A stretch of 64,000 bases of DNA, taken from positions 124,001 to 188,000 of the forward strand of contig CAVEFC010000001.1 in assembly GCA_963614875.1 (NCBI GenBank), given 5' to 3'. The position numbers and the translations under genes were made by a program. The notes under the pieces are model-generated. The model was not told where the DNA came from and did no database searches. It worked only from the letters and a program-made list of their open reading frames with translations. Positions 1-7,740 of this stretch are shown here, one piece after another (the first letter of the stretch is position 1; each line of letters starts with the position of its first letter). Source of the stretch: CAG-841 sp963614875 (GTDB taxonomy: Bacteria; Bacillota; Clostridia; Oscillospirales; CAG-272).

Positions 1-906
1 ATCGATGAACACATAAAGATAATAATCCTCAAGGGTTGCCGGAACATTTGCCGCCGTTTCCGTCGGTCTGATATCCGAAAGAACCCGCAACCTGACGGAT
101 TGCAAATCGTCCTCATCGCGCGCAATGCTTATCACGCGGTGCTTTTCCTGCATGGAAAAAATATCTTTTTCGCTTACGGGTATGCTCCATACCTTGCCGT
201 CGATTTTTTTGATCAGCTCATGCGGAGGAGCTTTTTCAATTATAACGCCATTTTTCAGCATGATAATATCACGCGCGATGAACTCAACGTCGCTCACAAC
301 ATGCGTTGCGATTATGACAATTTTGTTCAACGCTATCTGCGAAATATAATTCCGTATGGCGATTCTCTGCTTTGGGTCAAGCCCAGCTGTCGGTTCGTCG
401 AGTATAAGGATTGAAGGGTTACCGAGAACTGCCTGCGCGAGCGCAAGTCGTTGCTTCATTCCGCCGGACAGCGCTCCGATTCTGCGTTTTGAAACGTCGT
501 CCAGCTCAACCGCAATAAGTATTTCGTTTATCTGTTCGGCTATATATTGCTTTCTTTCTTTTGTCCCGAGCTCACAGCCGACGTCCTTTAAGGTTGCCAT
601 ATACCACATAAAGCTTTCAACGGTGAAGTTCGGATAAAACCCCGGATACTGCGGCATAAACCCCAGCTTTTTTCGGAATTCTGCGCCGAGCTTTTTTATG
701 TTTTCCGGAGCTTTCCCGTCGTCACCGAAGAAAATCTCGCCGGAATCGGCTTTCAGATTATCTGTAATAATATTCATAAGCGTCGATTTCCCCGCTCCGT
801 TAGGGCCCAAAAGCGCATATATTCCGGGCTGAAAATCTGCGGAAAAGCAGGAAAGCGCCTGATTTTTACCGTATGCCTTGCTTAACTCTTTAATGGATAA
901 AATCAT
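1..906 (-). CDS. ABC transporter ATP-binding protein (3' end outside window)
   Basis: Nucleotide-binding subunit that should power the ABC-2 type permease encoded just upstream. In the 302 residues visible I read Walker A around 34-41 (GPNGAGKS), the signature LSGGM at 146-150, Walker B with the catalytic glutamate at about 171 (LILDEPTAGLD) and a switch histidine near 202 (THVVSD). The start is the ATG at 906, preceded by AAAGGAGGAAG, which lies inside the last codons of the permease gene; the two genes overlap as ATGA, so translation is probably coupled. The reading frame is open to base 1, so the C-terminus is missing. The substrate is unknown; this resembles the lantibiotic-immunity / antimicrobial-peptide exporter ATPases. 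Confidence 0.93.
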   Translation of the reverse strand, partial: MILSIKELSKAYGKNQALSCFSADFQPGIYALLGPNGAGKSTLMNIITDNLKADSGEIFFGDDGKAPENIKKLGAEFRKKLGFMPQYPGFYPNFTVESFMWYMATLKDVGCELGTKERKQYIAEQINEILIAVELDDVSKRRIGALSGGMKQRLALAQAVLGNPSILILDEPTAGLDPKQRIAIRNYISQIALNKIVIIATHVVSDVEFIARDIIMLKNGVIIEKAPPHELIKKIDGKVWSIPVSEKDIFSMQEKHRVISIARDEDDLQSVRLRVLSDIRPTETAANVPATLEDYYLYVFID

Positions 907-3236
907 AATCTTCCTCCTTTATGTATGCGTCTGAGCGAAAAAGTGAAAGAACAGCCGACGAAGATAAATACAATGGCATACGCTATGGCAAACCATGCAT
1001 ATACAGCCGAAGGCGTTGTCTCCGCCGAAAGACGATACAACGAATCGGCGTCCGTCAATTTGCTTATGTCGATATAACCGAAAAATTTCACCCCCGCCGC
1101 CTGCAGAAGTCCTGGGGCGAATATAAATATCGCCGACGTCACATACGCGGATAAATTGTCCTTTATAAAGTATGATATCGCAAAGCATGCCGAGGCGGCA
1201 AGCACCGCTCCGAGGAGCGAAAATGCAAACACAGAGCCGATGTATTGCCCAAACGATAAAGATGTTTGAGCAAAGGCGTATCGTGTCATACTGACAAGCA
1301 ATGCGCCTTTCGGAGGCATACCCAACTTCACGGCAAAGCAAACAAGATCAATTGCTTTGAGCAAAACTGTTGCCGAAACCGCATAGATCAGGGTAAACAG
1401 ATATTTCGCCATGAATGTGTCTGTTCTGCCCTTAAGAGTCGTGCCAAGCAAAAATGACGGCGATGACGACGATGATGTCTTTCGGCGCTCCATCGAAAAG
1501 CCGCTGATACTCAAAACGCACAGAAACGCTATCAGTATCCAGTCCGTTCCGGCACCAAGATATTTATAACAATACAGTTCGTTTACAAATGACCCCGTGA
1601 CGCCCTTATTATACAGCGAGCCGAGATATCCCGATTGCTTCATAATGTCGCCGAGCACACGGATTTTCATCTGTGCAGCCGAATAATCGGCGCAATATAC
1701 AAGATAATCATCTATCGACATTTTTTTGGAAAAATACGCCTCTGTGTGTTCGCCGTATTTTTCAACAATGGCATTACAGTTATCATATTCGTCTCTCAGA
1801 TATGCCGCTTTTTCGCTTGAATATTCCCCTTCGATTTCGGCAATATATCCGGTGTATATGCGGTTATATGACGTGTCGTCAATCTCAAAATAGCTTGCGG
1901 CATAGGCGCATTTTATGATAACAACCGCGGCAAGTAGGAAAATTATCCATATACGTTTGCGTTGCTCAAAAGATAAAAGGCTTGTATCATACAACGTCGC
2001 CTTTTTACGCACTTCTTTCAAGCTACGCGCTTTTTCGTTCTTTCTTGCAGAAGCTCTCCTTTTGCGCGCCGAATTGCTTACACGGGCAAAACCGAAACGG
2101 TTGACAAAAAACGCGGCGACAAGAAGAATAGCTCCCGATAATATGCTGACCGGTATTATCGATACCGGATGAGCTATAATATCCAAAGCGCGATATCTCG
2201 AAAAGAGTTCTTTCAGATTGAATATCGACCAGAAGTTTATATATTTCGCCTGTCCCGACTTTATAAAATCGGCGGAGGACATAAGAAAACCTCCGAAAAG
2301 AAGCACTGCGCCACCTATAATTCCCGCTGTGAATTTTCTCGCGACAGATGATATCGCCAGAACGACAGACGAAAAAACCGCAACCGTCAGCATTCTTATA
2401 ACAAGCGTAATTAGCAGATATCCCGCTATGCTTATGTTGTACGGGCAAAGCAGAAACGCATCGACCGACTGTATCGGCACAAAAGGATCAGAAAAGCCGA
2501 GCGCCGCCCACGTTGCCAAAAGCGACGAAAGATTGAACGCCTCCGTCAGCACGGCGCCTGAAATCATCGCGGCAAGGTATTTCGCCGCCGCTGTATTCTC
2601 CCTACCCTTTGCACAGGCCTTTTCTATTGCATAAAAGCCTGTATGATAATCGTTCACCGCAATCCACACAGAGCAGATCAAAACAGCGGCAAACACGAAA
2701 ATAATTTCCGTACCAATACCGAAATATTCGTTCCAGCCGACAACGATCCCGTCGCCGAGCGAAATGTTTTCGTTCAGCGCCGAATATCTTTTTATCACCT
2801 GCTTCTGATAGCGGTAATTATATGTATTAACATCTCCTTTTGAGTTTTCCGTCTGCTTTATTATGTTTGAAGACTGAGTTATTATCAGGTTCATCCTGCT
2901 GTGATAATTTTTGTCCGCGTCAATAAACGAACAGACATACTCAAACAGCGAAATATCTTCAATAATTCCTTCACCGTATACGCTTTCCGTCACTCCGTCG
3001 TCCGACGAATAGAAATTATTTTCAATACGCTCCTTTTCTTTGTAAAACAGCTCTGGGTCGGATTTATACAGCGAATATACCGTAGCCGCCTGCCCGATAT
3101 ATCTGTTCGAGCGCGAATTTGTTTTCGCGGAAATTCCGCAGAAAACCGCATTTGCAATCAGCAAAGCGATGGCAAACATTATCAGATACAGCTGAGAGCA
3201 CAGCTTTTTTATCTCGTAATATACGGTGGGTTTCAT
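903..3236 (-). CDS. Large ABC-2 type transporter permease
   Basis: Membrane subunit of the ABC transporter, 777 residues. It seems to be two permease units in one chain: a hydrophobic segment near 17-35, a long presumably extracellular stretch to about 175, a run of membrane segments to about 385, a basic cytoplasmic linker around 390-425 rich in Arg and Lys, then a further segment near 435-450, a second outside loop and more membrane segments from about 565 to 765. The ATPase gene starts inside its stop codon (ATGA). The lipoprotein gene upstream is separated by about 40 bases. Similar large permeases act on peptides or lipids, but the substrate cannot be read from sequence. Confidence 0.85.
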   Translation of the reverse strand: MKPTVYYEIKKLCSQLYLIMFAIALLIANAVFCGISAKTNSRSNRYIGQAATVYSLYKSDPELFYKEKERIENNFYSSDDGVTESVYGEGIIEDISLFEYVCSFIDADKNYHSRMNLIITQSSNIIKQTENSKGDVNTYNYRYQKQVIKRYSALNENISLGDGIVVGWNEYFGIGTEIIFVFAAVLICSVWIAVNDYHTGFYAIEKACAKGRENTAAAKYLAAMISGAVLTEAFNLSSLLATWAALGFSDPFVPIQSVDAFLLCPYNISIAGYLLITLVIRMLTVAVFSSVVLAISSVARKFTAGIIGGAVLLFGGFLMSSADFIKSGQAKYINFWSIFNLKELFSRYRALDIIAHPVSIIPVSILSGAILLVAAFFVNRFGFARVSNSARKRRASARKNEKARSLKEVRKKATLYDTSLLSFEQRKRIWIIFLLAAVVIIKCAYAASYFEIDDTSYNRIYTGYIAEIEGEYSSEKAAYLRDEYDNCNAIVEKYGEHTEAYFSKKMSIDDYLVYCADYSAAQMKIRVLGDIMKQSGYLGSLYNKGVTGSFVNELYCYKYLGAGTDWILIAFLCVLSISGFSMERRKTSSSSSPSFLLGTTLKGRTDTFMAKYLFTLIYAVSATVLLKAIDLVCFAVKLGMPPKGALLVSMTRYAFAQTSLSFGQYIGSVFAFSLLGAVLAASACFAISYFIKDNLSAYVTSAIFIFAPGLLQAAGVKFFGYIDISKLTDADSLYRLSAETTPSAVYAWFAIAYAIVFIFVGCSFTFSLRRIHKGGRL

Positions 3237-3276
3237 AACCGCTGCCCTTTCTTTTTTTTGAATGTACCTTTGTTTT

Positions 3277-4422
3277 TTATTTCGGCACTTTGGTTTCTTC
3301 TCCCGTTTTCAGATTCTGTGCAATCCGGCGCGACACGGGACTGCCCGACGAATAATCGGTTTCCGTATATACAATATAATTGTCACCAAGTGCGATATAG
3401 CATCTTGAAATCTCTTTATCCTGAAGATCATAAACCTCTCTTGACGAGCCGGTTTCAAACGAATATTCGTAAAGAATATGCGAATACTCTTCCACAGCCG
3501 AGCCTACTTCGCGCGGCTCGGAAAGATAATAATAAAACTTATCGCCGCAGTTCATTCCCATACTTACGTTTGACAATATCTTTTCCTTCTTTGAAACATC
3601 GGAAATCGGACAGCTGATAATATCCACCGTCATATACGACGCCCCGTCAAACTCCGTTGCCTGAAGGTTATCGCAATATACGATGTAATCATTTGCAATA
3701 AACATCTCTGCTCTCAGGACGATGTTGAAAAGATACTGCGTGTCATCAAGTGCCAAAGAGCATGAAAAAAGCTGTCCGGCAGAGTCAATAAAATAAATAC
3801 GGTTTTTATACACTGTCTCAACACGATAAGACTTCTTATCCGGGTTCTCCATTTTCTTATAACCGCTACCGTCTTTGCCCATCACATGAATATTTGTTCC
3901 GTGCTCCCCTTCGTTTGTCGTATATATTATCCAATCACCGTAAATAGCCAGCGACTGTATATTTTCTGCAATTTCATCCTGTATCACGGTCACTTTGTTT
4001 GTGCCTGTATCAAATGATGTGATCTGATAGAAATTTTTCATTCTGTTTGTTTGCTTGTCAATAGCATATTTGTAATATGCTCCAATCAACACATGCTTGT
4101 CATTGTTTTCTTTGGTTGCTTTCGGATCGACCGCAAAATAAACCGCCGGAGAGAATATATTTGCAAACGGATTTTCTTCGCCGGATGCAAGAACATCTCC
4201 ATAAAGCGGAAGTCCCGTCGTCTGAACGTTTGTCAGATCCTGATATTTTATCGAAAACGTGCTTGTGTCATAATAATAAAGAATGTTATCATAAAGATAA
4301 ATGTTGAAGCCCTTGGCGCAGACGTCGTCTGTGCTCTGCTCCGGCTTTGAGCACGCGGAAAAAACAAATGCCAAAAGAATAAAAATCGCGAGCAGACATA
4401 TAGTAGCTTTGTATTTCTTCAT
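3277..4422 (-). CDS. Lipoprotein with beta-propeller-like (DUF5050-type) repeats
   Basis: A 381-residue protein with a lipoprotein signal peptide: basic start, hydrophobic core, and lipobox ending at Cys24 (VFSAC). The mature part has repeated short strands of the type YxDxIYYxD/GDNYIVYTE (for example near 45-50, 155-175, 205-215, 245-255 and 350-360), which is the look of the WD40-like/DUF5050 propeller family. It should sit on the outer face of the membrane, and because it lies in the same operon as the ABC-2 genes I infer a sensing or substrate-handling role for that transporter. No catalytic motif is visible. The start at 4422 is supported by AAGGAGATATTT upstream. Confidence 0.8.
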   Translation of the reverse strand: MKKYKATICLLAIFILLAFVFSACSKPEQSTDDVCAKGFNIYLYDNILYYYDTSTFSIKYQDLTNVQTTGLPLYGDVLASGEENPFANIFSPAVYFAVDPKATKENNDKHVLIGAYYKYAIDKQTNRMKNFYQITSFDTGTNKVTVIQDEIAENIQSLAIYGDWIIYTTNEGEHGTNIHVMGKDGSGYKKMENPDKKSYRVETVYKNRIYFIDSAGQLFSCSLALDDTQYLFNIVLRAEMFIANDYIVYCDNLQATEFDGASYMTVDIISCPISDVSKKEKILSNVSMGMNCGDKFYYYLSEPREVGSAVEEYSHILYEYSFETGSSREVYDLQDKEISRCYIALGDNYIVYTETDYSSGSPVSRRIAQNLKTGEETKVPK

Positions 4423-4530
4423 AAATATCTCCTTGCCACAAAATCAGTAATAAATGAGCCAAAAAACGTTTCTGTGCAAATAGCGGAGGTTGTAAAATCA
4501 TAGATATACAGCCTCCGCACGAGCTATGTA

Positions 4531-4998
4531 TTAATTAAAAACAGAAATTTCAATACTGGGAGGATTAAACGACACAGTTGAGCCCGGAACGGTCGCATAA
4601 TATGTCCCTTTCAAAAATGTGATCCCGCTTTCCTGAGAGAGGCGAACATCTTCAGTGCGGATGAATTGGCCTATAATAACCCGATCCTGTGAAGCAACAA
4701 TAGGAGTAAGCAACGTTACACCCGATCCTGTGACAATTATTTGCATATCAAGCAAAGTATAGGTCGGTGTGCCGTTTCCCGTCGGGTCAAATCTGTTTGT
4801 CGCAAAAATTCTTTGAAAAGCATATACGCCAGATTCCGTATATTTGTTTGCCTGGAGAGAGCCCAACACCGTAAACGTCGGGTCATCCGTATTGCGTGTA
4901 TACTCCATATAATGCATAGCATTTGCCGTAACGCAAAATGCAAACATAGAAATAATCAGCAGAGTAGCTGTAATGATTCTGAACAAATTCTTTTTCAT
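4531..4998 (-). CDS. Small secreted protein of unknown function
   Basis: A 155-residue protein with a clear signal peptide (about residues 1-28, probable cleavage after TANA). The mature part is small, Thr/Val-rich and probably beta-structured; it has no cysteine and no motif I recognise. It is the first gene of the minus-strand run that continues into the lipoprotein and ABC genes, with about 108 bases between. The start is supported by GAAAGGAAATC upstream. A long leader (promoter at 5257-5285) precedes it. It could be a ligand, a cargo or a surface protein of the transporter locus; nothing in the sequence decides this. Confidence 0.75.
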   Translation of the reverse strand: MKKNLFRIITATLLIISMFAFCVTANAMHYMEYTRNTDDPTFTVLGSLQANKYTESGVYAFQRIFATNRFDPTGNGTPTYTLLDMQIIVTGSGVTLLTPIVASQDRVIIGQFIRTEDVRLSQESGITFLKGTYYATVPGSTVSFNPPSIEISVFN

Positions 4999-5044
4999 GG
5001 TTATGATTTCCTTTCAAATAAATTTTTAATTTTTCCTTCGGTAA

Positions 5045-5081
5045 GCGGATAACCAAAACTCGAGATTGCCTGATTATCCGC
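5045..5081 (-). promoter_or_regulatory. Hairpin in the leader of the secreted-protein gene
   Basis: Inverted repeat with arms GCGGATAACC and GATTATCCGC (9 of 10 pairs) around a 17-base loop, lying in the transcribed leader upstream of the 4998 start. One arm covers the stop codon of a possible 34-codon leader ORF. No run of T follows on the minus strand, so a simple terminator is unlikely; a regulatory or RNA-stability role is an inference. Confidence 0.4.
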
Positions 5082-5178
5082 CCCAACAAATGATTTGCAG
5101 GCGATGACCAGCGGAAGCGAAAACGCCCGTCAATCGCGAAAAAACAACACATTCGACATACTTCTTCAGCGAAATCAT
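5074..5178 (-). CDS. Possible 34-residue leader peptide
   Basis: Short ORF in the leader of the secreted-protein gene. ATG at 5178 is preceded by a G-rich stretch (GGGTGGGGGTG) at a workable distance; the peptide is hydrophobic with two cysteines and ends WGG. It resembles no family I know. Its stop codon lies in the hairpin at 5045-5081, which is a typical layout for a leader peptide, but codon evidence is too short to be sure it is translated. Confidence 0.25.
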   Translation of the reverse strand: MISLKKYVECVVFSRLTGVFASAGHRLQIICWGG

Positions 5179-5256
5179 CTTCAACACCCCCACCCGAATG
5201 ATATATCGTGCGCAGTGCTTGCAACAATGTTTTATGTTCACAATATTTCCAATATT

Positions 5257-5285
5257 ATATTATCATATATTGTGGCATTTGTCAA
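5257..5285 (-). promoter_or_regulatory. Promoter for the secreted protein / ABC transporter run
   Basis: On the minus strand TTGACA (5285-5280), a 17-base spacer and TAATAT (5262-5257). It gives a leader of about 250 bases before the 4998 start, and lies back to back with the PadR promoter. Confidence 0.65.
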
Positions 5286-5301
5286 TTAAGTTCAACAAAT
5301 A

Positions 5302-5442
5302 TTTTGTTGTAAGCAATGTTGGCAACGCGGTGTTTGCCAAACTTTGACGAGCACTCATTCTATTCGCTACTTCATACTACCACGCGAAATCAATTTTGTC
5401 AAGTATATTTTGTCACAAGCAATATTGACAACACGATATTTG
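5302..5442 (+). repeat. Imperfect duplication of a 35-bp promoter segment
   Basis: Two copies, 5302-5336 and 5408-5442, agree at 27 of 35 positions by eye. Most of the differences in the second half are G in the upstream copy against A in the downstream copy. The downstream copy contains the TTGACA of the padR promoter; in the upstream copy the same hexamer reads TTGGCA and no good -10 follows. The copies may be paired binding sites for the PadR protein. Confidence 0.5.
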
Positions 5443-5453
5443 TATGATATAGT
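5425..5453 (+). promoter_or_regulatory. Promoter of the PadR gene
   Basis: TTGACA (5425-5430), 17-base spacer, TATAGT (5448-5453), about 40 bases before the start codon. The -35 hexamer is inside the duplicated 35-bp element, so PadR autorepression here is plausible. Confidence 0.7.
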
Positions 5454-5492
5454 AGATTTACACTATTAAGCGCTTAAATAGGTGAAAGAAAA

Positions 5493-5867
5493 ATGATACA
5501 AAGAAACGACATTGAAGAAAACCTCAAAAGGGGAATTCTCGAAATGCTCATTCTGAAAATGCTGTCGCAAGAGGATATGTACGGCTATCAGATGATAAAC
5601 GAAATGAATATAAGAGGAAAGGGGCTGATAGACATCAAAGAGGGGTCTTTGTACGGTCCCCTATATCGACTCATCGGCAAAAACTATATTTCCGAAAACA
5701 AAGTCCTTGTAGGAAAGCGCAGAACGCGCGTTTATTACCACCTTGAACCACTTGGAGTCGAATATTTAGACACGATAATCGATGTATATTCAAAAATCAT
5801 CGAGGGTGTAAATCTGATTATGAATTATTCTGCAGAGGAAAAACAAAATGAAGAAAACAATCAATAA
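5493..5867 (+). CDS. PadR family transcriptional regulator
   Basis: A 124-residue winged-helix repressor. The PadR pattern is clear: RGILEMLILKMLSQ near 14-27, the YGYQ motif near 32-35, the GSLYGPLYRL recognition region near 51-60, the beta wing with RRTRVYYHLE at about 80-90, and a C-terminal dimerisation helix. It overlaps the next gene by 20 bases, a common arrangement in which PadR controls a small membrane protein and nearby transporter genes. In this window the divergent ABC transporter run and the downstream secreted protein are the likely targets. The start has GTGAAAG upstream. Confidence 0.92.
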   Translation: MIQRNDIEENLKRGILEMLILKMLSQEDMYGYQMINEMNIRGKGLIDIKEGSLYGPLYRLIGKNYISENKVLVGKRRTRVYYHLEPLGVEYLDTIIDVYSKIIEGVNLIMNYSAEEKQNEENNQ

Positions 5868-6216
5868 AGATATTAAAAAGTATTGCTCCGAAGTGAAAAA
5901 GCTGCTCGCTTGTCCGGGTGGTATAAAATTTGCATTCATATCGGAGCTTAAAAACAGAATTTATGAATATATCGAAGAACACCCTGATGATGAAATAACA
6001 ATCAACGATATTGAAAACAGGTTCGGCACACCCAAGGACATTGCATCATCATTTGCGTCGGCAGAAGATATGCAGCGCCTGCACAAAAAGGCAAAGAAAT
6101 ACACATTTTATAAGATATTATCGGTAGCTCTTTTGCTGACGCTTATTCTTACCATATACATATTAGCATATCTTGTTACCAATGAGTACACAATTATTGT
6201 TACAAATGATTTTTAA
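5848..6216 (+). CDS. Small membrane protein with HAAS-like N-terminal domain (DUF6120-type)
   Basis: A 122-residue protein. Residues 1-85 are helical and charged and include the pattern DDEITINDIENRFGTPKDIA, which is typical of the HAAS/DUF1700 proteins encoded after PadR genes. One membrane segment follows at about 94-114, with a short outside tail. The gene starts inside padR. Known relatives are thought to relay or modulate PadR-controlled membrane functions; the specific role here is not known. Confidence 0.8.
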   Translation: MKKTINKDIKKYCSEVKKLLACPGGIKFAFISELKNRIYEYIEEHPDDEITINDIENRFGTPKDIASSFASAEDMQRLHKKAKKYTFYKILSVALLLTLILTIYILAYLVTNEYTIIVTNDF

Positions 6217-6240
6217 AAACTATTCTTGAGGAGAATTCCT

Positions 6241-6744
6241 ATGAAAAAACATATATTTTCAATTTTACTAACATTCTTTCTTGTGTTTACATCAATGCTA
6301 TCTTCTTTCGCCGCAAGCAATGTTATACCAAACACTTCAAAATCAACTGCCACCATATATTTAAATGACGGAAGATATATTGTGGTAACACTCATAACAG
6401 ATGATATATCTTCATTATCACTTAATTCAAGGCAATCAACATCTTTTACAAAAATCGGAAACAAGTTTGCTACTTGTTATGACAAGAATAATAATCTCGA
6501 ATGGAAATATACTTTATCTGCTGAATTTTCTGTAGTAGAAGGAGTTTCGGCAACCTGCACAAACGCTACATATACACAAACAATTTACGCAAGCGGCTGG
6601 TCTTTCAGTAATGGCAATGCCACAAAATCCGGTAACACTGCATATGGCGCAGGAACTTTCAAGAAAAAAGTGTTATTCGTGACGACAAACACTGTAAATA
6701 TCGACATAAACATTTCCTGTGACGCATACGGCAACCTTTCATGA
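6241..6744 (+). CDS. Small secreted protein of unknown function
   Basis: A 167-residue protein with a signal peptide (about 1-25, cleavage after SFAA). I chose the ATG at 6241, not the TTG at 6226, because the GAGGAG ribosome binding site lies between them. The mature domain is beta-rich with a WKYTLSAEF segment and two separated cysteines, one in CTNATYTQTIYASGW and one near the C-terminus in ISCDAYG, which could form a disulfide. I have seen similar short secreted proteins in Clostridia but know no function. Base composition is more AT-rich than the chromosomal genes to the right. Confidence 0.75.
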   Translation: MKKHIFSILLTFFLVFTSMLSSFAASNVIPNTSKSTATIYLNDGRYIVVTLITDDISSLSLNSRQSTSFTKIGNKFATCYDKNNNLEWKYTLSAEFSVVEGVSATCTNATYTQTIYASGWSFSNGNATKSGNTAYGAGTFKKKVLFVTTNTVNIDINISCDAYGNLS

Positions 6745-6864
6745 TGTAGGTTTATTTGAAATTTGCAATATTTTATTGAGCGATAACGCCAGATCCTTTT
6801 TTAATCCCAAAATTTGTATCAAATAATTCAAGGCATGAGAAAAGCGATATATAACAATTGTAGA

Positions 6865-7740
6865 TCAGTGTATTGTATTTACTTTGAACATACAGATACT
6901 ATAATTGTTACTCTTCTCCATAAACTCTACAGTTATTTGATTTATATACATCCTGCTCAGCGCCGAACTGCCGAGATACGCCTCCACATTCGTCACGGGC
7001 AGGACGCACCAATCGCTGTCGGTTGGTTTGTTGGCGATATAGTATTCAAGCAGTGTCCTTGTTACATTCAGGGGAACAGACTTCGGTGTAACCTCCGCAA
7101 GCCACTTTTCCTGTTCGGCGGTCAATCGGATAGATTCTGTCCGAAGCGCGCCAAGCTCCAGTGCATCGGCAATCACATCATCAAAACGAAGGATCAGGTC
7201 GCCTTTCGTGCCTTCCGCGAAGATCGATATCTGAAACTGAATGACCTTTTTCCGCCATGCGTCTTCGAGCTTTTCCATGTTGTCGGCAAGTTTATGTGTG
7301 GCTTTGCCCACTTTGTCGCGGTTGGTGTTTATGAAATCCGCGATGCCGCGCAGGTGGCGGATATACCATCCACAGCCGTTCTTGTCTATAAGTTCGGGAA
7401 ACGCATCGTGAAGCTCACGGAAATCTGTTTTGAGCTGCCACTCCGCCTTTGGGGTGGCATTCTTTCTGTCAGGGATACTGCACCATGCGCAGAGAGCACG
7501 GCGGGCATCGTCGGTGCGCTCATACGGATCACCGCCTTTCGGTGTCCCGTCCGGGTTGTGAAAGAGATATCCCCTCGCAAGGACAGTCAATATCCGCGCG
7601 AAACCGTAGTTTTCCATGAGCATATCCAGGGTAAACCGACCGAGAAAGCCGTTGTCCTTCTTGTTTCGGACGGCATAGGTCGGTTCTTTGGTATAGGAGA
7701 GAAACTCTGCCCATTCGTTTGTTATTGATTCCTCTATCAT
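6865..7740 (-). CDS. Unknown protein coupled to the polymerase-like gene
   Basis: A 291-residue soluble protein that I do not recognise. It starts four bases inside the end of the polymerase-like gene (ATGA overlap), so the two are almost certainly made together and may form a complex. Visible features: a Gly/Asp-rich segment around 57-75 (NPDGTPKGGDPYERTDD), a CAWC pair near 84-87, a helical charged middle with IADFINTNRDKVGKATHKL near 132-150, and an EQEKWLAEV helix near 208-218. There is no signal peptide or membrane segment. It could be a second subunit, a nucleic-acid binding factor or a regulator of the polymerase; the sequence gives no further clue. Confidence 0.8.
   Translation of the reverse strand: MIEESITNEWAEFLSYTKEPTYAVRNKKDNGFLGRFTLDMLMENYGFARILTVLARGYLFHNPDGTPKGGDPYERTDDARRALCAWCSIPDRKNATPKAEWQLKTDFRELHDAFPELIDKNGCGWYIRHLRGIADFINTNRDKVGKATHKLADNMEKLEDAWRKKVIQFQISIFAEGTKGDLILRFDDVIADALELGALRTESIRLTAEQEKWLAEVTPKSVPLNVTRTLLEYYIANKPTDSDWCVLPVTNVEAYLGSSALSRMYINQITVEFMEKSNNYSICMFKVNTIH

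Noticed and set aside
6745..6990. Possible att site: CTATAATTGTTACT near 6899 against TATAGTAACGCTATAAC near 15921
   Set aside because: The likeness is only in inverted orientation and short; serine recombinase att cores should be direct repeats.
6814..7728. 304-codon plus-strand ORF opposite the polymerase partner gene
   Set aside because: It is the antisense of a well-formed coupled gene, has no ribosome site and reads as Cys/Arg/Phe-rich shadow sequence.
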